Source: Annona cherimola (taxonomy: Eukaryota > Streptophyta > Magnoliopsida > Magnoliales > Annonaceae). From it: a stretch of 64,000 nucleotides of DNA. The translations under genes and the position numbers were made by a program. Within the stretch, counting starts at the first letter, position 1, and every line of letters begins with the position of its first letter. The notes under the pieces were generated by a model that ran no database searches, was not told where the DNA came from, and saw only the letters and a program-made list of their open reading frames with translations. This document shows positions 1 to 12,061 of the stretch, one piece after another. The stretch covers positions 6,021,501-6,085,500 of the forward strand of contig CM059974.1 of the NCBI GenBank assembly GCA_030490835.1, written 5' to 3'.

Positions 1-1636
1 AAGTTGTAAATAACCTTCACATAATTTGCGATTGCAAACCAAGTAAAGGTAAATACAAATTTGGAAACTAAGTTGGTATATTTGCAATACGACAAAAATA
101 AAGGCTATATTTGCAAATTTTTTTTTTATAATTTTTTGGATTTCATATATATTTTTGAAATTTTAAAATTAACATTAGAGTTATTTAAGTAATTTTTAGG
201 AGTATAACTTAGGTAGAGTATTTAATGAACTAACCCTAATTTGGGTAGGGTAAGATGAGAAAAATTACCCTTTTCATATTATCCTAATTTTTGTTAAAAA
301 CAACAATTACAAAAATCCATATTACTAAAATAATAAATTAAGTATCTAAAATTGCTAAATATAATCTTAGATGCCAATGTGGGTACCAATCTAGGCTTGG
401 TTATGGATACTTATGATAAAATTGTTGTTTTTAAAATTTAGAAATATATACGCATTTAAAAATTATAAAAAAGATAATTTACAAATGTAACTTATAGTTT
501 GATTGCATTGTAAATATACCTACTTAAATTTTAAAGTTGCACATTGTAATTTACATATATTTGCAAATATATTCATGTTGAAATGACGTCATGACAACGT
601 TGTGGCTACATTGACATATTTACAAATATGTGCTAACTAGGTAAGAGTTTGTTGCAATTTCTAAAATTGCACATGTACACATGCAAATATTTATGGTCAA
701 AATTGTAATATATTTGTACATTACACTTGCCAAATCTGGTAAAATATAGAAGATGCACAATAGATGTACGTGTTGGATAAAAATATAGAAAACTGAAGAA
801 TGGAATGTGAGTAATAACAATAAAGAAGAAATTATTGGGGAAAATAAAACCATAAAAAATAATAATAACTTTCACAAATCTTAAAATTTTTATTGTAAAT
901 TTAAGGGTTAATTACAAATATCACAATAAATTATACTGTTAATTACAAATATGACTATACATTTGTACAAATAGCATAATATAACCACATTTTTTGCCAT
1001 TTTCTTAAGTACTATGATCATTTCAATTTTTGCCCATATATTTTCATAAAAATGTTCTTTGCTACAAATCTAAATCCACACGCTATTATACACTGTGTTT
1101 ACTTTGCTTCGATAACTATATACAAGAATGATTTTATTTTGTGCGTATATACACACACACATTGGTTTTAGCAAAAGATTTTCTAGTAAAAGTATATGGA
1201 TAAAATTAAGAACGTTGTCATATTTGAAAACGGCAAAAAAAATAATTACGTTAGTTATTTTTAGAAATGTGTTAGTTAACCATAACTAGTATTTTACAAA
1301 AACGTATTGAACTGCGCGGCCAAACGGATCGGACCATGAACCGCAAATCATCTGGTCTGTTTGCTTACATCGATTGGACTGTTGGTTGGACCGTGGGAGC
1401 TGTTCCAGCCGCTGTCAAACAAAGATGATGATCTGGAGAGCGCAGTTATTTTGCTCATCCATGCAGTTTGCAGTTCCAATCTTTTTATAGGTCAGACGGT
1501 TATTATTTAACCTTTTTTATTTGAAAAGTCACACTAAATATTGAATTTTAGCCTATAAAATATGAAATAATTCTCTTTAATATGTATTTTATTGCATAAA
1601 TTTCATTTTATGCTTAAAAAATGATATTACATAATT
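1..1636. other. AT-rich intergenic DNA, no gene recognised
   Basis: Very AT-rich sequence. The short open frames at 620-875 are low-complexity and hydrophobic by chance, and I find no domain in them. Around 900-1000 there are repeated 'ttacaaatat' phrases resembling the ends of the Mutator-like elements seen at 40995-42466, so a degraded element end may lie here, but I cannot delimit it. Confidence 0.5.
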
Positions 1637-2140
1637 GCAGTTTGATCATTGGTCTAAAATCCGGTGATAGTGATTTCAGACAGAGACAAAAATATATTTT
1701 TTATTTTTTAAATTTTTTTTATAAATATGCAAATCTAGTTATATTTAATCTATAAAACTAAGTTTTACCATTTTTGAATACGTGTATATATTTATTTTGG
1801 ATTTTAAATATATGGATATTTAAGTCATTTTAAATTATTAAAATAACTTAAATACCCCTATATTTAAATTTTAAATTATTTAAAATGACTTAGATACCCA
1901 TTTATTTAAAAATTAAAAATAAATATATACACATATCCAAAAATGGTAAAACTTGGTTTATAAATTAAATATAACTAGATTAACATATTTATAAAAATTT
2001 TAAAAATAAAAATACATTTTTAGATTGGTCTGAAATCCGATTTATAGATTAAATATAACTAGATTAACATGTTTACAAAAAAATTTCAAAAAAACAAAAA
2101 ATACATTTTTAGACTCACTGGTCTGAGAAGATCACAACTC
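1637..2140. mobile_element. Foldback Mutator-like MITE, copy 1
   Basis: This non-coding element is one long inverted repeat. The left arm runs through 'ctagttatatttaatctata' and 'aaataccccta' motifs, which return in reverse complement in the right arm. The outer ends carry gatc plus a ggtct core, in the same layout as the copies at 40094-40501 and 62855-63272. The flanking 9-mers are tacataatt (1628-1636) and tatataatt (2141-2149), which match at 8 of 9 positions, the target-duplication length expected of Mutator-like elements. It has no transposase, so it would depend on one elsewhere. It is the longest and most diverged of the three copies. Confidence 0.7.
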
Positions 2141-2149
2141 TATATAATT

Positions 2150-3740
2150 TTTTTTTATATTTTTAACAAATTTAGTACAATAAAATTTGATATATTATAA
2201 TTATTCTATATTAATGCCACGCTTTAAAATGGGTTTGGACAATAGTTGAATTGGTCCGACATTAACAGGATATAAAAGTAGTTGACTTGATGGTTTGGTT
2301 TTAAAAACATTAGTCATATCCATAATCAAGTGTATAATTTATGCTCATATTTGAAATTAATCTTAAATTCAAATGTGCCCATTTTGATTTTTGAAATAAT
2401 TTCCTTCTTTTTTAATCAGTTATTTCCGTATCGAAGCAAGCCAGATTAGTGGGCTGGATCAACACCACCCCGATGCATTTTTTATCAGGAAAAATGGTTA
2501 GACAAAGATCTCCTAAATATTGCGATAGCGGGCTTTATTTTTGTTTAGTATGAGTACCCAATTTAGTTAGCAGGGGATATGTACGTAGGAAATAGAAAAA
2601 TGCATGCCCATTTTTATCTTTTACAACAGGCTTATACTTTGCCTCCAACAAGGCCACTGGCAGGGCTTCACGAGGAAATGGAAGTGAGCCCAGGATTTCA
2701 GGTCAAATCACAAAAGCTAAACTTGTATTATCAAAAAAATCTAAACTTCGAATTGCAAGGCAATTTAGGATTTTATACTTAACTAAATTTCACTTGAAAA
2801 AATTAATTACTACCCATTAATACTATTTTTACGTGAGCGCAAACATTAATCAAAGCATTTTTTAATTTTTCAAAGCCCAATGGTTCTGCGGATGACAGGA
2901 ATTGAATCCTGAACGTCGGGCATCAGTACCCACATCTGAGATCAGCTGCCCTATGGCAGGTTCACAAACATTAATCAAAGCTGATCTGCAAACGAACGAT
3001 AAATCTTGAGCTGCCACACTTGAGCTTTCACTATACTAGGTTTTAGAGGGAAAGGGGGAAAGAAATCCGAGAAGGCTCTGTTGGGACTTTAATTTTATTT
3101 TCTGCTTTTTGTTTTTCTTAACAGGCTATTAGCAGAGTTTTCGGCTTTGGCAAAAATCTTTTACCATAAAGCCATCAAAAGCGCCTTTAAAATCAGCTCA
3201 AAGTCAATGGCTTTTACAAACATGGATGGATAAGGTAAAGAACCCAAGAAGTGATTTCTCATTCTCGGTCCCGAGTGTCCTTGTTTCAAGCCCAGCCAAA
3301 GCTTTCTAAGAGAAGAGAGAGGCGTAGTGGAAATTGAAATGTATCTGAACGGGATTGTGAAATCAGTTGCAGCTATGCCAGTTTTGGCAAATGAAAGCCA
3401 CCAGCACAAATGCCATTTCCCCAATGGAATTGAATCCAATTACGTCCATGGCCGGAATTAAAAACCAGTAGCAGCCATTTTCAATCATATGTATGGAAGC
3501 CTTCATTGTGGAATATGTTCACATATGCATATTTTGGTCAGAAGCTTTTGAAGTGACGAAACAAAATTAAAACGGCCAGGTCTAATTCCAATAATGACGA
3601 TGACCCATTTTTGGTGGATCCCGCGCGGGCTGATGATCGTAGTCATCCGCTATACGTGGATCACGTTTTAAAACAAACATAAATATCCATAACTACAAAA
3701 TTTTCAATGCTTTCGAAGTATTTATATTTGAGGCCTAGTT
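2150..3740. other. Intergenic DNA, no gene recognised
   Basis: No convincing gene. A 92-codon open frame on the minus strand (3439-3161) lies in a slightly less AT-rich patch but shows no domain or family resemblance. A SINE-like stretch at about 2880-2970 is listed separately. Confidence 0.4.
2880..2970 (-). repeat. Possible tRNA-derived SINE fragment
   Basis: Read on the minus strand, the stretch has a B-box-like 'ggattcaattcc' preceded by a short GC-richer head with 'gggcagctgatctcag'. It resembles the better-defined SINE-like stretch at 6345-6470 in layout. No tail or target duplication could be fixed, so this is tentative. Confidence 0.3.
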
Positions 3741-3744
3741 ATAT

Positions 3745-4880
3745 AGATAGGAAAATATTCAAGTACAATGTACGGTGCAGTGGCGCTAAAATGGGTCCCA
3801 TATGATGATAAAATTATAATCTACACCACGCATTGTATTTAGAATAATGTGTTATACTATCATATCAATTTTCATCACAATCAGATATGTCTATGGACCA
3901 TATCTGAATATGGTACAAATTCAACGTAATAAAATAGTTTGATGTAAATAACAACTTTAAAGTGGTTTTTTCAACATGTAACCATTGCTATAAAATTTAT
4001 ATATAGATAAATAATTGTATAAAGTTTCATTATATTTTAATATGTGTGGAGCCCATTTTTGGGCAAACGTACCGCTGTTCCGATGCAGCGCCGCTGCACC
4101 GGAACAGCTCCCATATATACATATATATATATATACAGAAATATTCAGGTGCAGCATTACTGAAATAGACCCCACATGATCATCAAATCATAATTTAATC
4201 CACTCATTGTATTTAGAATAAATTTTTTTATTACATACCAATTTTCATCCCAATCAAATATGTATATGAGCCCCATCTGAAAATGGTACAAATTCAACGT
4301 AATAAAATAGTTTGATCTAAATAACAATTTTAAAGTAATTTTTTCAACATGTAAACCATTTGTTCTAAAATTTATATGTGGATAAATAATTGTATAAAGT
4401 TTCATTGCATTCTAATATGTGTGGGGTCCACTTTTGATCAAATGTACCGCTGTTCCGGTGCAGTTGTGCTGCACCGGAACCACTATATATATATATATAG
4501 AGAGAGAGTCGTCCCAGTGCAGCATAACTGCACCGGAACAGCGGTGCAATTGCCCAAAAAATGGGCTCATACGTATTAAAATGCAATAAAACTTTATACA
4601 ATCATTTATCTATATATAAATCATACTTTAGACGGTTTAGATGTTGAAAAAACCATTTTAAAGTTGTTATTTATATCAAACTATTTTATTACGTTGAATT
4701 TATACTATTTTCAGCTGGGGTCTATACACATATCCGATTGGAATGAAAATCGATATGGTAATAGAATACATTATTCTAAATACAATATGTGGAGTAGATT
4801 TTGATTTTATTATCATGTGGGACCCATTTTAGCGCCACTGCACCTTAACTATGGTGCAGTTGCGCTGCCTTGATAATATC
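3745..4880. repeat. Cluster of three tip-paired MITEs (GCACCGG family)
   Basis: Three copies of one family of about 350-380 bp lie end to end: about 3745-4110 and 4133-4485 in one orientation, and about 4505-4880 inverted. All share the internal string 'aaatagtttgat', 'gtataaagtttcatt' or their complements. The ends carry short palindromic tips such as ttccggtgcag/ctgcaccggaa. Copies are joined by short TA or GA runs. Similar or related copies occur at about 4915-5240, 13375-13745 and 47060-48990. No coding capacity. I cannot assign the superfamily because no clear target duplication was found. Confidence 0.65.
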
Positions 4881-4914
4881 TCATACACACACACTTAACT
4901 TAGAGAATCTTTTC

Positions 4915-5240
4915 TTTGCAGTAAACCTGCACCATAATTAATTAACGGTGCATTTGACTCAGAATAAGCCTCATATGTACTTAAATAAATTGATACTTTA
5001 AATAATCAGTTATTCATATATAAATTTTATATGAAATGGTTTACATGTTCAAAAATAACTCTAAAGTTGTTATTTAAATCAAATTATTTTACTACATTAA
5101 ATTTGTATATTGGGATAAAAATTAGTATAACAATAGAATACATAATTATAAATATAATGAGTATAATATTATAATCATGTGGGCCCCATTTTAAGATAAC
5201 TGTACCATAATTGTGGGGCAAGTTGCACATGAATATTTCT
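4915..5240. repeat. Diverged copy of the GCACCGG MITE family
   Basis: This begins with 'ctgcaccataattaattaacggtgca' and ends with 'actgtaccataattgtgg'. Inside is the same order of motifs (tttatacttt-like, aaatcaaattatttta, aatacataattataaatataatg, gtgggccccatttt) as in the cluster to its left. It is more diverged and so probably older. Confidence 0.5.
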
Positions 5241-5249
5241 CCTTAACTT

Positions 5250-6344
5250 ACGATACTTATTTTTATTTTTTTATGAACACGTTTTCTTTTTTTTATAGAA
5301 AAAATATTTTTTTAAGTGTATTTAATTCATATACTAAGTTTTGTTATTTTACAACACTTTTATATATTTATTTTTAGTACTTGAAGATCATCAATTGCAA
5401 GGGCATATAAGTCATTTTTTTACCCTTAAGAAACTTGATTTTAAAAAATAAATATGTAAAAGCATTATAAAATAGCGAAACTTGTATATGGATTAAATAC
5501 ACTTATAAAACTATATTTATGAAGAAAAATTAAATTAAAAAATAAATATCATAAACTAAGCATATATATATATTAACATATTATACACAGTACGGCCTCT
5601 TATAAAATATCTATTTTTATCTTAAAACATTTAAAGATGCCAACTTATTAATTTTCAAAAACTGTAAGGCCTTTTACTGATTTATTAAAAACGTAGGTAC
5701 ATGTTCAGAAAATGACAAAGTAATAGTACTAGAAATGATATTAGTGTTAATAATAATAATAATAATAATAATAAAAGGATTATAAAAAGTTTGTTCATAT
5801 TGCAGATCCTGTATCATGGTTGTTGGCTCCACCTTTATGGATCGTACGAAAGAAGAAGTTGATGAGGAATGACTAACAACATATATAGCATGGACGCCCG
5901 CGCACTCCTTTAATGGGTTGTGACGTCCACCGCATTATACATGCGAGATAACATAGATAAACTCACTAAAGTGCCAGACCACTCACCTACGTACTCTACC
6001 GCGTGCTCGACAATAATCCCATCTACCAAGCTTTATCGTCTGCGAGTCTCAAAGATTTATCCAGATTGCCTGTAAAAAGTAAAACTCATCCCATCATCCC
6101 ATCATATCACAGCTTGAATTGGGCAGATTCTACGTCGAACAGTCCTTTAATTAGAACCTTATGATCTGACTTAATTATGTGAAATATATTGGATTTTCCC
6201 CACCATCAAACCGCCACAATTTCTACGTAGATGGTATGGCATCACGGCACTCAAAATTATTTCCATCTTAATTAAACGCCCCCCGTTATGTCACCTTCTA
6301 CCCAACCTAACCCTACAATTTTTTTATTTTTTTTATTTTTGGGA
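5250..6344. other. Intergenic DNA with partial foldback arms and an AAT microsatellite
   Basis: The stretch 5260-5550 contains fragments resembling the arms of the foldback family (aagtgtatttaattcatatactaagttttg and its complement). A trinucleotide run of aat lies at 5749-5773. From 5800 to 6340 I see no gene or recognisable repeat. Confidence 0.4.
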
Positions 6345-6470
6345 GGAGAGGCCAGAGCATCCCTCAATGGCAAGTAGTGCAGTTAGCAGGATTCGATTCC
6401 GGACGCGGGAGCAACGGAAGCCCGGTAAGCCACTAACTCCTCTAAGGCAGATGCTCAATCAACCCTACAA
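6345..6470 (-). repeat. tRNA-derived SINE-like sequence
   Basis: On the minus strand a head with 'gccttagaggagttagtggc' (A-box-like) is followed by 'ggaatcgaatcctg' (B-box-like), as in RNA-polymerase-III promoters of tRNA-derived SINEs. A T-rich run at 6321-6340 would be the A-rich tail of the minus-strand copy. No target duplication was fixed. Confidence 0.4.
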
Positions 6471-6481
6471 TTGATAGCGAA

Positions 6482-7098
6482 TAAGGGTGTTAATGGTCAT
6501 GGTCAACCTGTTAACCCGCTCATCCAACCCGTTTACAAATGGATTTAGGTTGAGGTTTTTGAATAAATAGGTTATGATCCGCTAACCCGTTTAACCATTT
6601 AATTAAATAAATGGATTATGGTTGAGATTTTATAACTCGTCAACCCATTTAGTAACCCATATAACCTGTTCAATCCGTTTAATTTATTCAATTCATTTAA
6701 CTCGCTTAACTCATTGAAGTTTTATATATATACATGTAAACCCCTTAATTATTTTCTCTCTTTAAGTCTTCCTCGAGTCACCTAATTTTTATTTTTTCAC
6801 TGCTGTCCTAATTCCATTTTCCCGTTACTGCCCTATTTCCATTTTCCTTACGCCGAAAACACCCTTTTGCCTCTCCCTGCGAGATCACCATCTACTAGAG
6901 TTTAGGCTTTCAGGTTATTTGCTATACAACCTATTAACAATCCACCAATCCATTTATTAAATGAGTTGTAAATGGATTATGGTTGAGATTTTTTAAATGG
7001 GTTAATAAACGGATTAGGGTTGAGATATTTTAAACGACTTAGGATTAGGATTATGATTATACTCTAACTCGTCCAACCCGATCCGTTAACACCCCTGA
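6482..7098. mobile_element. Non-autonomous hAT (Ac-like) element, degraded
   Basis: The terminal repeats are taagggtgttaatgg at the left and, read inward from the right, tcaggggtgttaacgg. The interior is rich in the string 'aacccgtt' and its complement. It is the same family, in opposite orientation, as 14741-15376, which has exact 8-bp duplications; here the flanking bases no longer match. The flank is itself a short duplication: 'aaccctacaattgatagc' occurs immediately before the element and again at about 7127-7144. No open frame. Confidence 0.65.
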
Positions 7099-8740
7099 TG
7101 GAAAATGATTTGGTGCCATCCAAATCAACCCTACAATTGATAGCAAATGATTTAGTGCCATCCAAATCATGAAGAGAGCAATTGCCGATTTAGTTGGGCC
7201 TGGAAATTGGAAATTAGCCGTGCATTCGTGTTTGCGATGGATCTCAGATTCTCAGTTTTGGTCTTTGGAATGGGTGAAACACTGCACCACATATGCAACC
7301 CTAAATGTTTCAAGTGAGATGCACATCCCTAAATGTTTCAAGAGAGATGCACATATATATGTATGGGATATATCAGATATACCCGTGACCTAAGCCTAAT
7401 ATCGTCATGTCACTTGCATGAAATTAAGATTGGCGATTCCTTGCCTATTTTCTCCCTCATTATCTAATCCTATCTAGGTTTGCATGTTCAGAACTTCTCT
7501 TTATTATTCAAAAATATCCGCCGGTGATTGCCGAATATAAAAACCTTATATTCGTAACTATCACATATATATATTCCATATAAAGTTACTGCTTCCAATG
7601 ATACCATTTGATGGGAAGATGCTTGATTTCATCTATTAAAAGTCGCAGGAGAATAAGCTAAGCTCCTCTTGAAATGAAAGCAGAGAAAAGCTGGGAAGAT
7701 GCCCGGCCATGCATGCAGCCCCGGGAATCCAGCCCCAAACCCAGTTTCAGGAAAACGGTGAAATAGCTGATCTGCGGATACCATTAACCACATGAATGCT
7801 GTCGTGGGCTCGTACATAAATGGCGGTAGCATGTTGCCAAAAGCTCGAGTTGATCGCAACGGATACCAGAAATCTTTTTAATTTTTAGTCATGGGTCGAT
7901 CGGATGGTTTTGCATTGAAAGATTAAGATGGGAGTGGTACAGCTACAAACTAGAAACATCAATCATTCAAAAAGGCCGCGGTCGCTTTAGCAACGAGAGT
8001 AGTGGCCAATGCCTAATGGGCAAGTCTTGCTTAAAATAATACAAAGTTGGTGGGTCCCACGCCTATTGCTTTCTGATTAGCCCACCAATGATCACGAGGC
8101 CACGACGCAACAACAGTCCCTTCCCCCGGAATTTTGGCTGCACACTCAAATTCCAAAACTTAAAAGCCATCCCATGCTCTCTCATTCCGCACGAAAGAAT
8201 GAACAAGCTAGTGCTCTCGCCTTTAATTCCTTTCCATGGCTGCGCATTTCTTCAGTCGGCGGCACAACCAGCGAATATTCGTCCGCGCTCATCACATCCA
8301 ACTTGATTGATTCCACCCTTTCTTTCTCAAGGTGAAATCGCATGACTTTATGATTCTCAATGAAGTAATTCGTATAGAAGATCTGATTCTGATTTCTGAA
8401 CGGATTAGATTTGAATTTGCGAGGATCGTTCTCCCTTTTTCTGAAGCAACGGTAGTAGGAACTGTAGTAGAGCCTAGTGCACGCGGCGATTATGGAATAT
8501 GTGAGGGCCATCCTATTTTCATATTTTTTGGAGTAATTAATCACAGCTAGGATGATTGTCTTTTTTTGGCACATGATTCTGGACAGTGTTCTTAGATCTT
8601 CTGGGCCATCATTGAACGGTCCAGATGACCGTACCCACTCGACAACGGGCCACCGAAATGGGCCCCAGGTTAAAAAAGAGAAATCCGTGAGGGCCTGAGG
8701 CCGGATCTGGGCCCGCACCGTAACATTATCCCTCCTTCGC
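7099..8740. other. Upstream intergenic region of the MATE gene
   Basis: A 31-bp near-tandem pair with 'ctaaatgtttcaag' lies around 7301-7355. The 76-codon minus-strand frame at 7859-7629 and the 191-codon minus-strand frame at 8757-8182 have no family resemblance that I can see, and the latter overlaps the likely MATE promoter. I treat both as chance frames. Confidence 0.45.
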
Positions 8741-8744
8741 TCCC

Positions 8745-8753
8745 TACATAAAC
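8745..8753 (+). promoter_or_regulatory. TATA-like box of the MATE gene
   Basis: The string tacataaac lies in a pyrimidine-rich context about 180 bp before the start codon, which would give a 5' untranslated region of roughly 140-150 bases. This is placed by position and composition only. Confidence 0.35.
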
Positions 8754-8926
8754 ACATCTGCTAGAGATGCATTTTTCCTGAGCCAGGTGTCGTTCGTTAC
8801 AAACCTCTCTAACCTCTCCCAAACAACCATCTTCACGAAAATCCCGTGCACCCATTTGGAATTTTCCATCATAACGTCTGAATTCACTGCCATCTTCTAA
8901 CCAAGTACAGCACAGAGCATCTAACC

Positions 8927-10474
8927 ATGTCCACAGCAGCACTCCCGGCACTTGTGCAAAAGGCGAGAGAGTTAGAGTTGCTTCACAAATCATCCCAACC
9001 ATCCCCTCCAACCCCCCAAGCATGGCCCACCAATCTCAAGCACACCATCTTCTCCGAGCTGCGAAAGCAGCGTGGTATCGCTGTCCCTCTGGCGGCCATG
9101 AACCTCACATGGTTCATGAAGATTGCCATCACTACTGTGTTTCTCGGCAGGCTTGGGGAGCTCCAATTGTCAGGAGGGACGCTGGGTTTCACCTTCGCCA
9201 ACGTCACCGGCTTCTCGGTATTGGCCGGCCTCTCCGGCGCCATGGAGCCCATCTGTGGCCAAGCTTTTGGGGCCCAAAACCATAAACTCCTCCGTAAGAC
9301 GCTCATCATGGCTATCCTACTCCTCCTCACAGTGACGCTGCCGATCGCATTCTTGTGGATCAACGTGGATAGAATTCTCATCCGTTTCGGTCAGAACAGG
9401 GAAATCTCCGCGGTTGCGAAGACCTACGTAATGTATCTCCTTCCCGACTTGCTTGTTACTTCTTTCCTCTGCCCTCTCAAGTCCTACTTGAGCTCGCAGA
9501 GTATAACGGTTCCCATCATGATCTGCTCTGCTCTCGGAGTGACCCTTCATGTGCCCATCAACATCCTGCTGTCCAAGGCCAAGGGTCTTCAAGGAGTGGC
9601 CACGGCGGTTTGGACGACGGACCTCATCGTGACGCTGCTGCTGGCAGCTTACGTGCTGGCCGCCGAGAGGCGGCAGAGGAAGGGGTGGGAGATTGGCGGG
9701 TGGTGGGAACAGGGCCTTGCCGACTGGTGTCGCTTCCTCAGGCTATCCGGGCCTTGCTGCTTGACCACATGCCTGGAGTGGTGGTGCTATGAGATCTTGG
9801 TGCTGTTGACAGGGCGCCTTGCAGATGCCAAACGCGCAGTCGCTGTGCTCGCCGTAGTGCTGAATTTCGACTACTTACTCTACTCCGTCATGCTGTCTCT
9901 CGCCACGAGCGTGTCGACCCGGGTGTCGAATGAGCTCGGGGCGAACCAGGCCAGCGTTGCTCGGAACTCTGCTTATGTATCTCTAGCAGTGAGTGTCGTG
10001 GTCGGCTGCGTCGGCGCGGCGGCGATGGTGTTGGCAAGAGGGCCATGGGCTGCCCTGTACAGCCATGATAAGGTGGTTGTGAGGGGGGTGATGAAGATGC
10101 TGCTTCTGATGGCGGTGGTGGAGTTGGTTAATTTCCCTTTGGCTGTCTGTGGTGGGATTGTGAGGGGGACTGCAAGGCCGTGGTTGTCCATGTATGCCAA
10201 CTTGGCAGGGTTCTACCTGCTGGCCTTGCCATTGGGTGTGATCCTGGCTTTCAAGGTGAAGCTTGGGTTGGCTGGTCTGCTGTTGGGCTTCTTGGCAGGG
10301 ATGACAGTTTGCGCCGCTCTGCTACTTGCGATGCTTGCGAGTATTGATTGGGTTGAGGAAGCTAGAAATGCACAACAACTTGCTTGTGCGAAGGCAGAGT
10401 ACGGAGGCCGTGGTGAAGGCGGAGATGAAGATGATGGTGGGCCACGATCCCAACAAATTAAAGTTCCGCTTTAA
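8927..10474 (+). CDS. MATE/DTX efflux transporter, intronless
   Basis: A complete single-exon protein of 515 residues, the usual length for plant DETOXIFICATION (DTX) proteins. Family signatures are plain: MEPICGQAFGAQ at residues 106-117, EWWCYE at 284-289 and STRVSNELGAN at 330-340. About twelve hydrophobic segments run from about residue 50 to 475 in two six-helix halves, with a charged loop near 245-265. The N-terminus (1-45) and the acidic, Gly-rich C-terminus (from about 478) are soluble. MATE proteins export organic cations, flavonoids or hormones in exchange for H+ or Na+ across plasma, vacuolar or organellar membranes. Lack of introns and sequence style place it in the DTX48-56 clade (ADS1/ABS/BCD1-type), whose members affect growth and hormone responses. 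The substrate cannot be read from sequence. The start is the first ATG after the TATA-like box, and no other gene is near. Confidence 0.95.
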   Translation: MSTAALPALVQKARELELLHKSSQPSPPTPQAWPTNLKHTIFSELRKQRGIAVPLAAMNLTWFMKIAITTVFLGRLGELQLSGGTLGFTFANVTGFSVLAGLSGAMEPICGQAFGAQNHKLLRKTLIMAILLLLTVTLPIAFLWINVDRILIRFGQNREISAVAKTYVMYLLPDLLVTSFLCPLKSYLSSQSITVPIMICSALGVTLHVPINILLSKAKGLQGVATAVWTTDLIVTLLLAAYVLAAERRQRKGWEIGGWWEQGLADWCRFLRLSGPCCLTTCLEWWCYEILVLLTGRLADAKRAVAVLAVVLNFDYLLYSVMLSLATSVSTRVSNELGANQASVARNSAYVSLAVSVVVGCVGAAAMVLARGPWAALYSHDKVVVRGVMKMLLLMAVVELVNFPLAVCGGIVRGTARPWLSMYANLAGFYLLALPLGVILAFKVKLGLAGLLLGFLAGMTVCAALLLAMLASIDWVEEARNAQQLACAKAEYGGRGEGGDEDDGGPRSQQIKVPL

Positions 10475-10677
10475 ATGTGAAGTAGTAGTACTTATTTCTT
10501 GCTTTCTTTCAAGAAAAGCCATGAAAGATACAAAGCATTATGTTGATTGGAGCCCCTTTTGAGGCGCGGGACTACCATTGGTTGCCTGGGGTGTAACCGG
10601 TTAGGGTTGAAATTGTTGAAGGCTAATTCTAACCTTAATTTACTAAAAAAAAAATTTAAACTCCTTTAATCCATTTA

Positions 10678-10957
10678 GGGTGTGTTTGGTAATGATTAAA
10701 ACTTTTGATGAAAAGTTTTAGTGAGTAAAAGTTATCAAATGATGTGATATGATAGGAGTAATGATGAGTAGTAAATAAGATACAGTTAAAATAGATAGGT
10801 TAGTTGTGTGAATAGTTGTGTAGAAATGATTGAAAAGTAGGATAGTTGTATAGGAAAATATGAAAAAATAATTAAAAAATACGATAGTTGTGAAGAGTAA
10901 AAAGTTTTAAATTGAAAAGTTTTAACTTTATATTTTCTATTAATTGTCAAACACACC
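10678..10957. mobile_element. Complete PIF/Harbinger-like MITE
   Basis: The left end gggtgtgtttgg and the right end caaacacacc form an inverted repeat around a 280-bp AT-rich interior with 'gatgtgatatgataggag' and 'agataggttagttgtgtg'. The flanks carry a 3-bp duplication, tta (10675-10677 and 10958-10960), as in Tourist-like elements. Other copies are at 38387-38676 and 63625-63915. It lies about 200 bp after the MATE stop codon. Confidence 0.75.
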
Positions 10958-11149
10958 TTAATATAAATAGAAAGTTGCGGGGTTACTAGCAGCCTATTTA
11001 AGTTAAAATATAACCACCAGCAGTAAATATAGACTAAAGATTTGTATATATTTACATAATCTTGATTTTTGTAACATTAAAGTCTTAAGATATTTCTATA
11101 AATTTTTCTATAAGAAGGAAACAACATACTCCTTATTCAACAAATTTGG

Positions 11150-11315
11150 ACTTTGGAGACACGGTTCCATCAATCAAAAGAGACAGCACCTCAACAAATA
11201 CACTGGAAACAATGCCCTCGAGACCCTAAGCTCTCAAAACTCCCACTACTCTAACTTGGGAATCGAACCCACAATTACCAGTTCGTTAGCAAGTGGATCA
11301 TACCAGTGGGGATAA
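11150..11315 (-). repeat. tRNA-derived SINE-like sequence
   Basis: Read on the minus strand, 'gggttcgattccc' is an excellent B box, preceded by 'tggtatgatccacttgc', a possible A box about 35 bases upstream. The two together suggest a tRNA-derived SINE head. Downstream ends are not resolved. It does not fold convincingly into a whole tRNA. Confidence 0.45.
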
Positions 11316-12022
11316 ACCCCGCGGGGTTTCGTCTCTCTCTCGGTATAATATTGTTAAGCTAATCTACTTTTTATACCCAGCATGAATGGTTGGCTGCCGA
11401 AATGAAAGGGACCGTACCACACTGGCATGAATTGGAAGTTATGAATCTTGAGTAGATTGGTGAAAGTTTAAAACATGGCCATCTCTGATTCTTCCTGGTG
11501 GGTTGCTTGACGTTTTTCATCTTTAAATGTCCAACCAATAAATGTTCACTAAAAAGAAAGAAAATCACACAAGCTTCATATTCCAAGCGTCTGCAAACCA
11601 TTTGAGCCCTTGAGAAGCGATTGTGTCATTGTGACAGGAAATACACGATTTAAAAAATAATAAATCCAGATAGTGGAATTGTCATACACCACCAAGCACG
11701 GTCAAAATTCACCTGAATCCAATTAGAGTAAATACCCACTAAGCAGGGAGGGCATGGCTTGGTTGAGTGGCTCTGGATTCCGCGGTTTGGACAATAGGAA
11801 GGCCGCGGTTGTGGTGGGGGCCCAACCTATTGAACAGCTTGCATGCGTACCAAAATCCAGTGACTCTGCAAACGAACTCTCCTAATAATTTTTCTTTTTT
11901 TTTTACAAAAAAAAAAAAGAAAAAGAAAAAAATGAAAGGTAGCGTGAGCATGTTCCCGACTTCTCTGATTCCTCGTTCCAGGTGAATGAAAAGCATCTCT
12001 GCGAATGAAGCTTTCCTTATTA

Positions 12023-12061
<39 letters not shown>

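Noticed and set aside
8182..8757. 191-codon minus-strand frame upstream of the MATE gene
   Set aside because: No domain, mixed composition, and it overlaps the likely promoter and leader of a clear gene on the other strand.
8670..10200. Several overlapping frames of 60-130 codons on both strands within the MATE gene
   Set aside because: They are out-of-frame readings of a clear 515-residue transporter and have no family resemblance.
11150..11315. Functional tRNA gene on the minus strand
   Set aside because: The B box is excellent, but no full cloverleaf with matching acceptor ends can be drawn.
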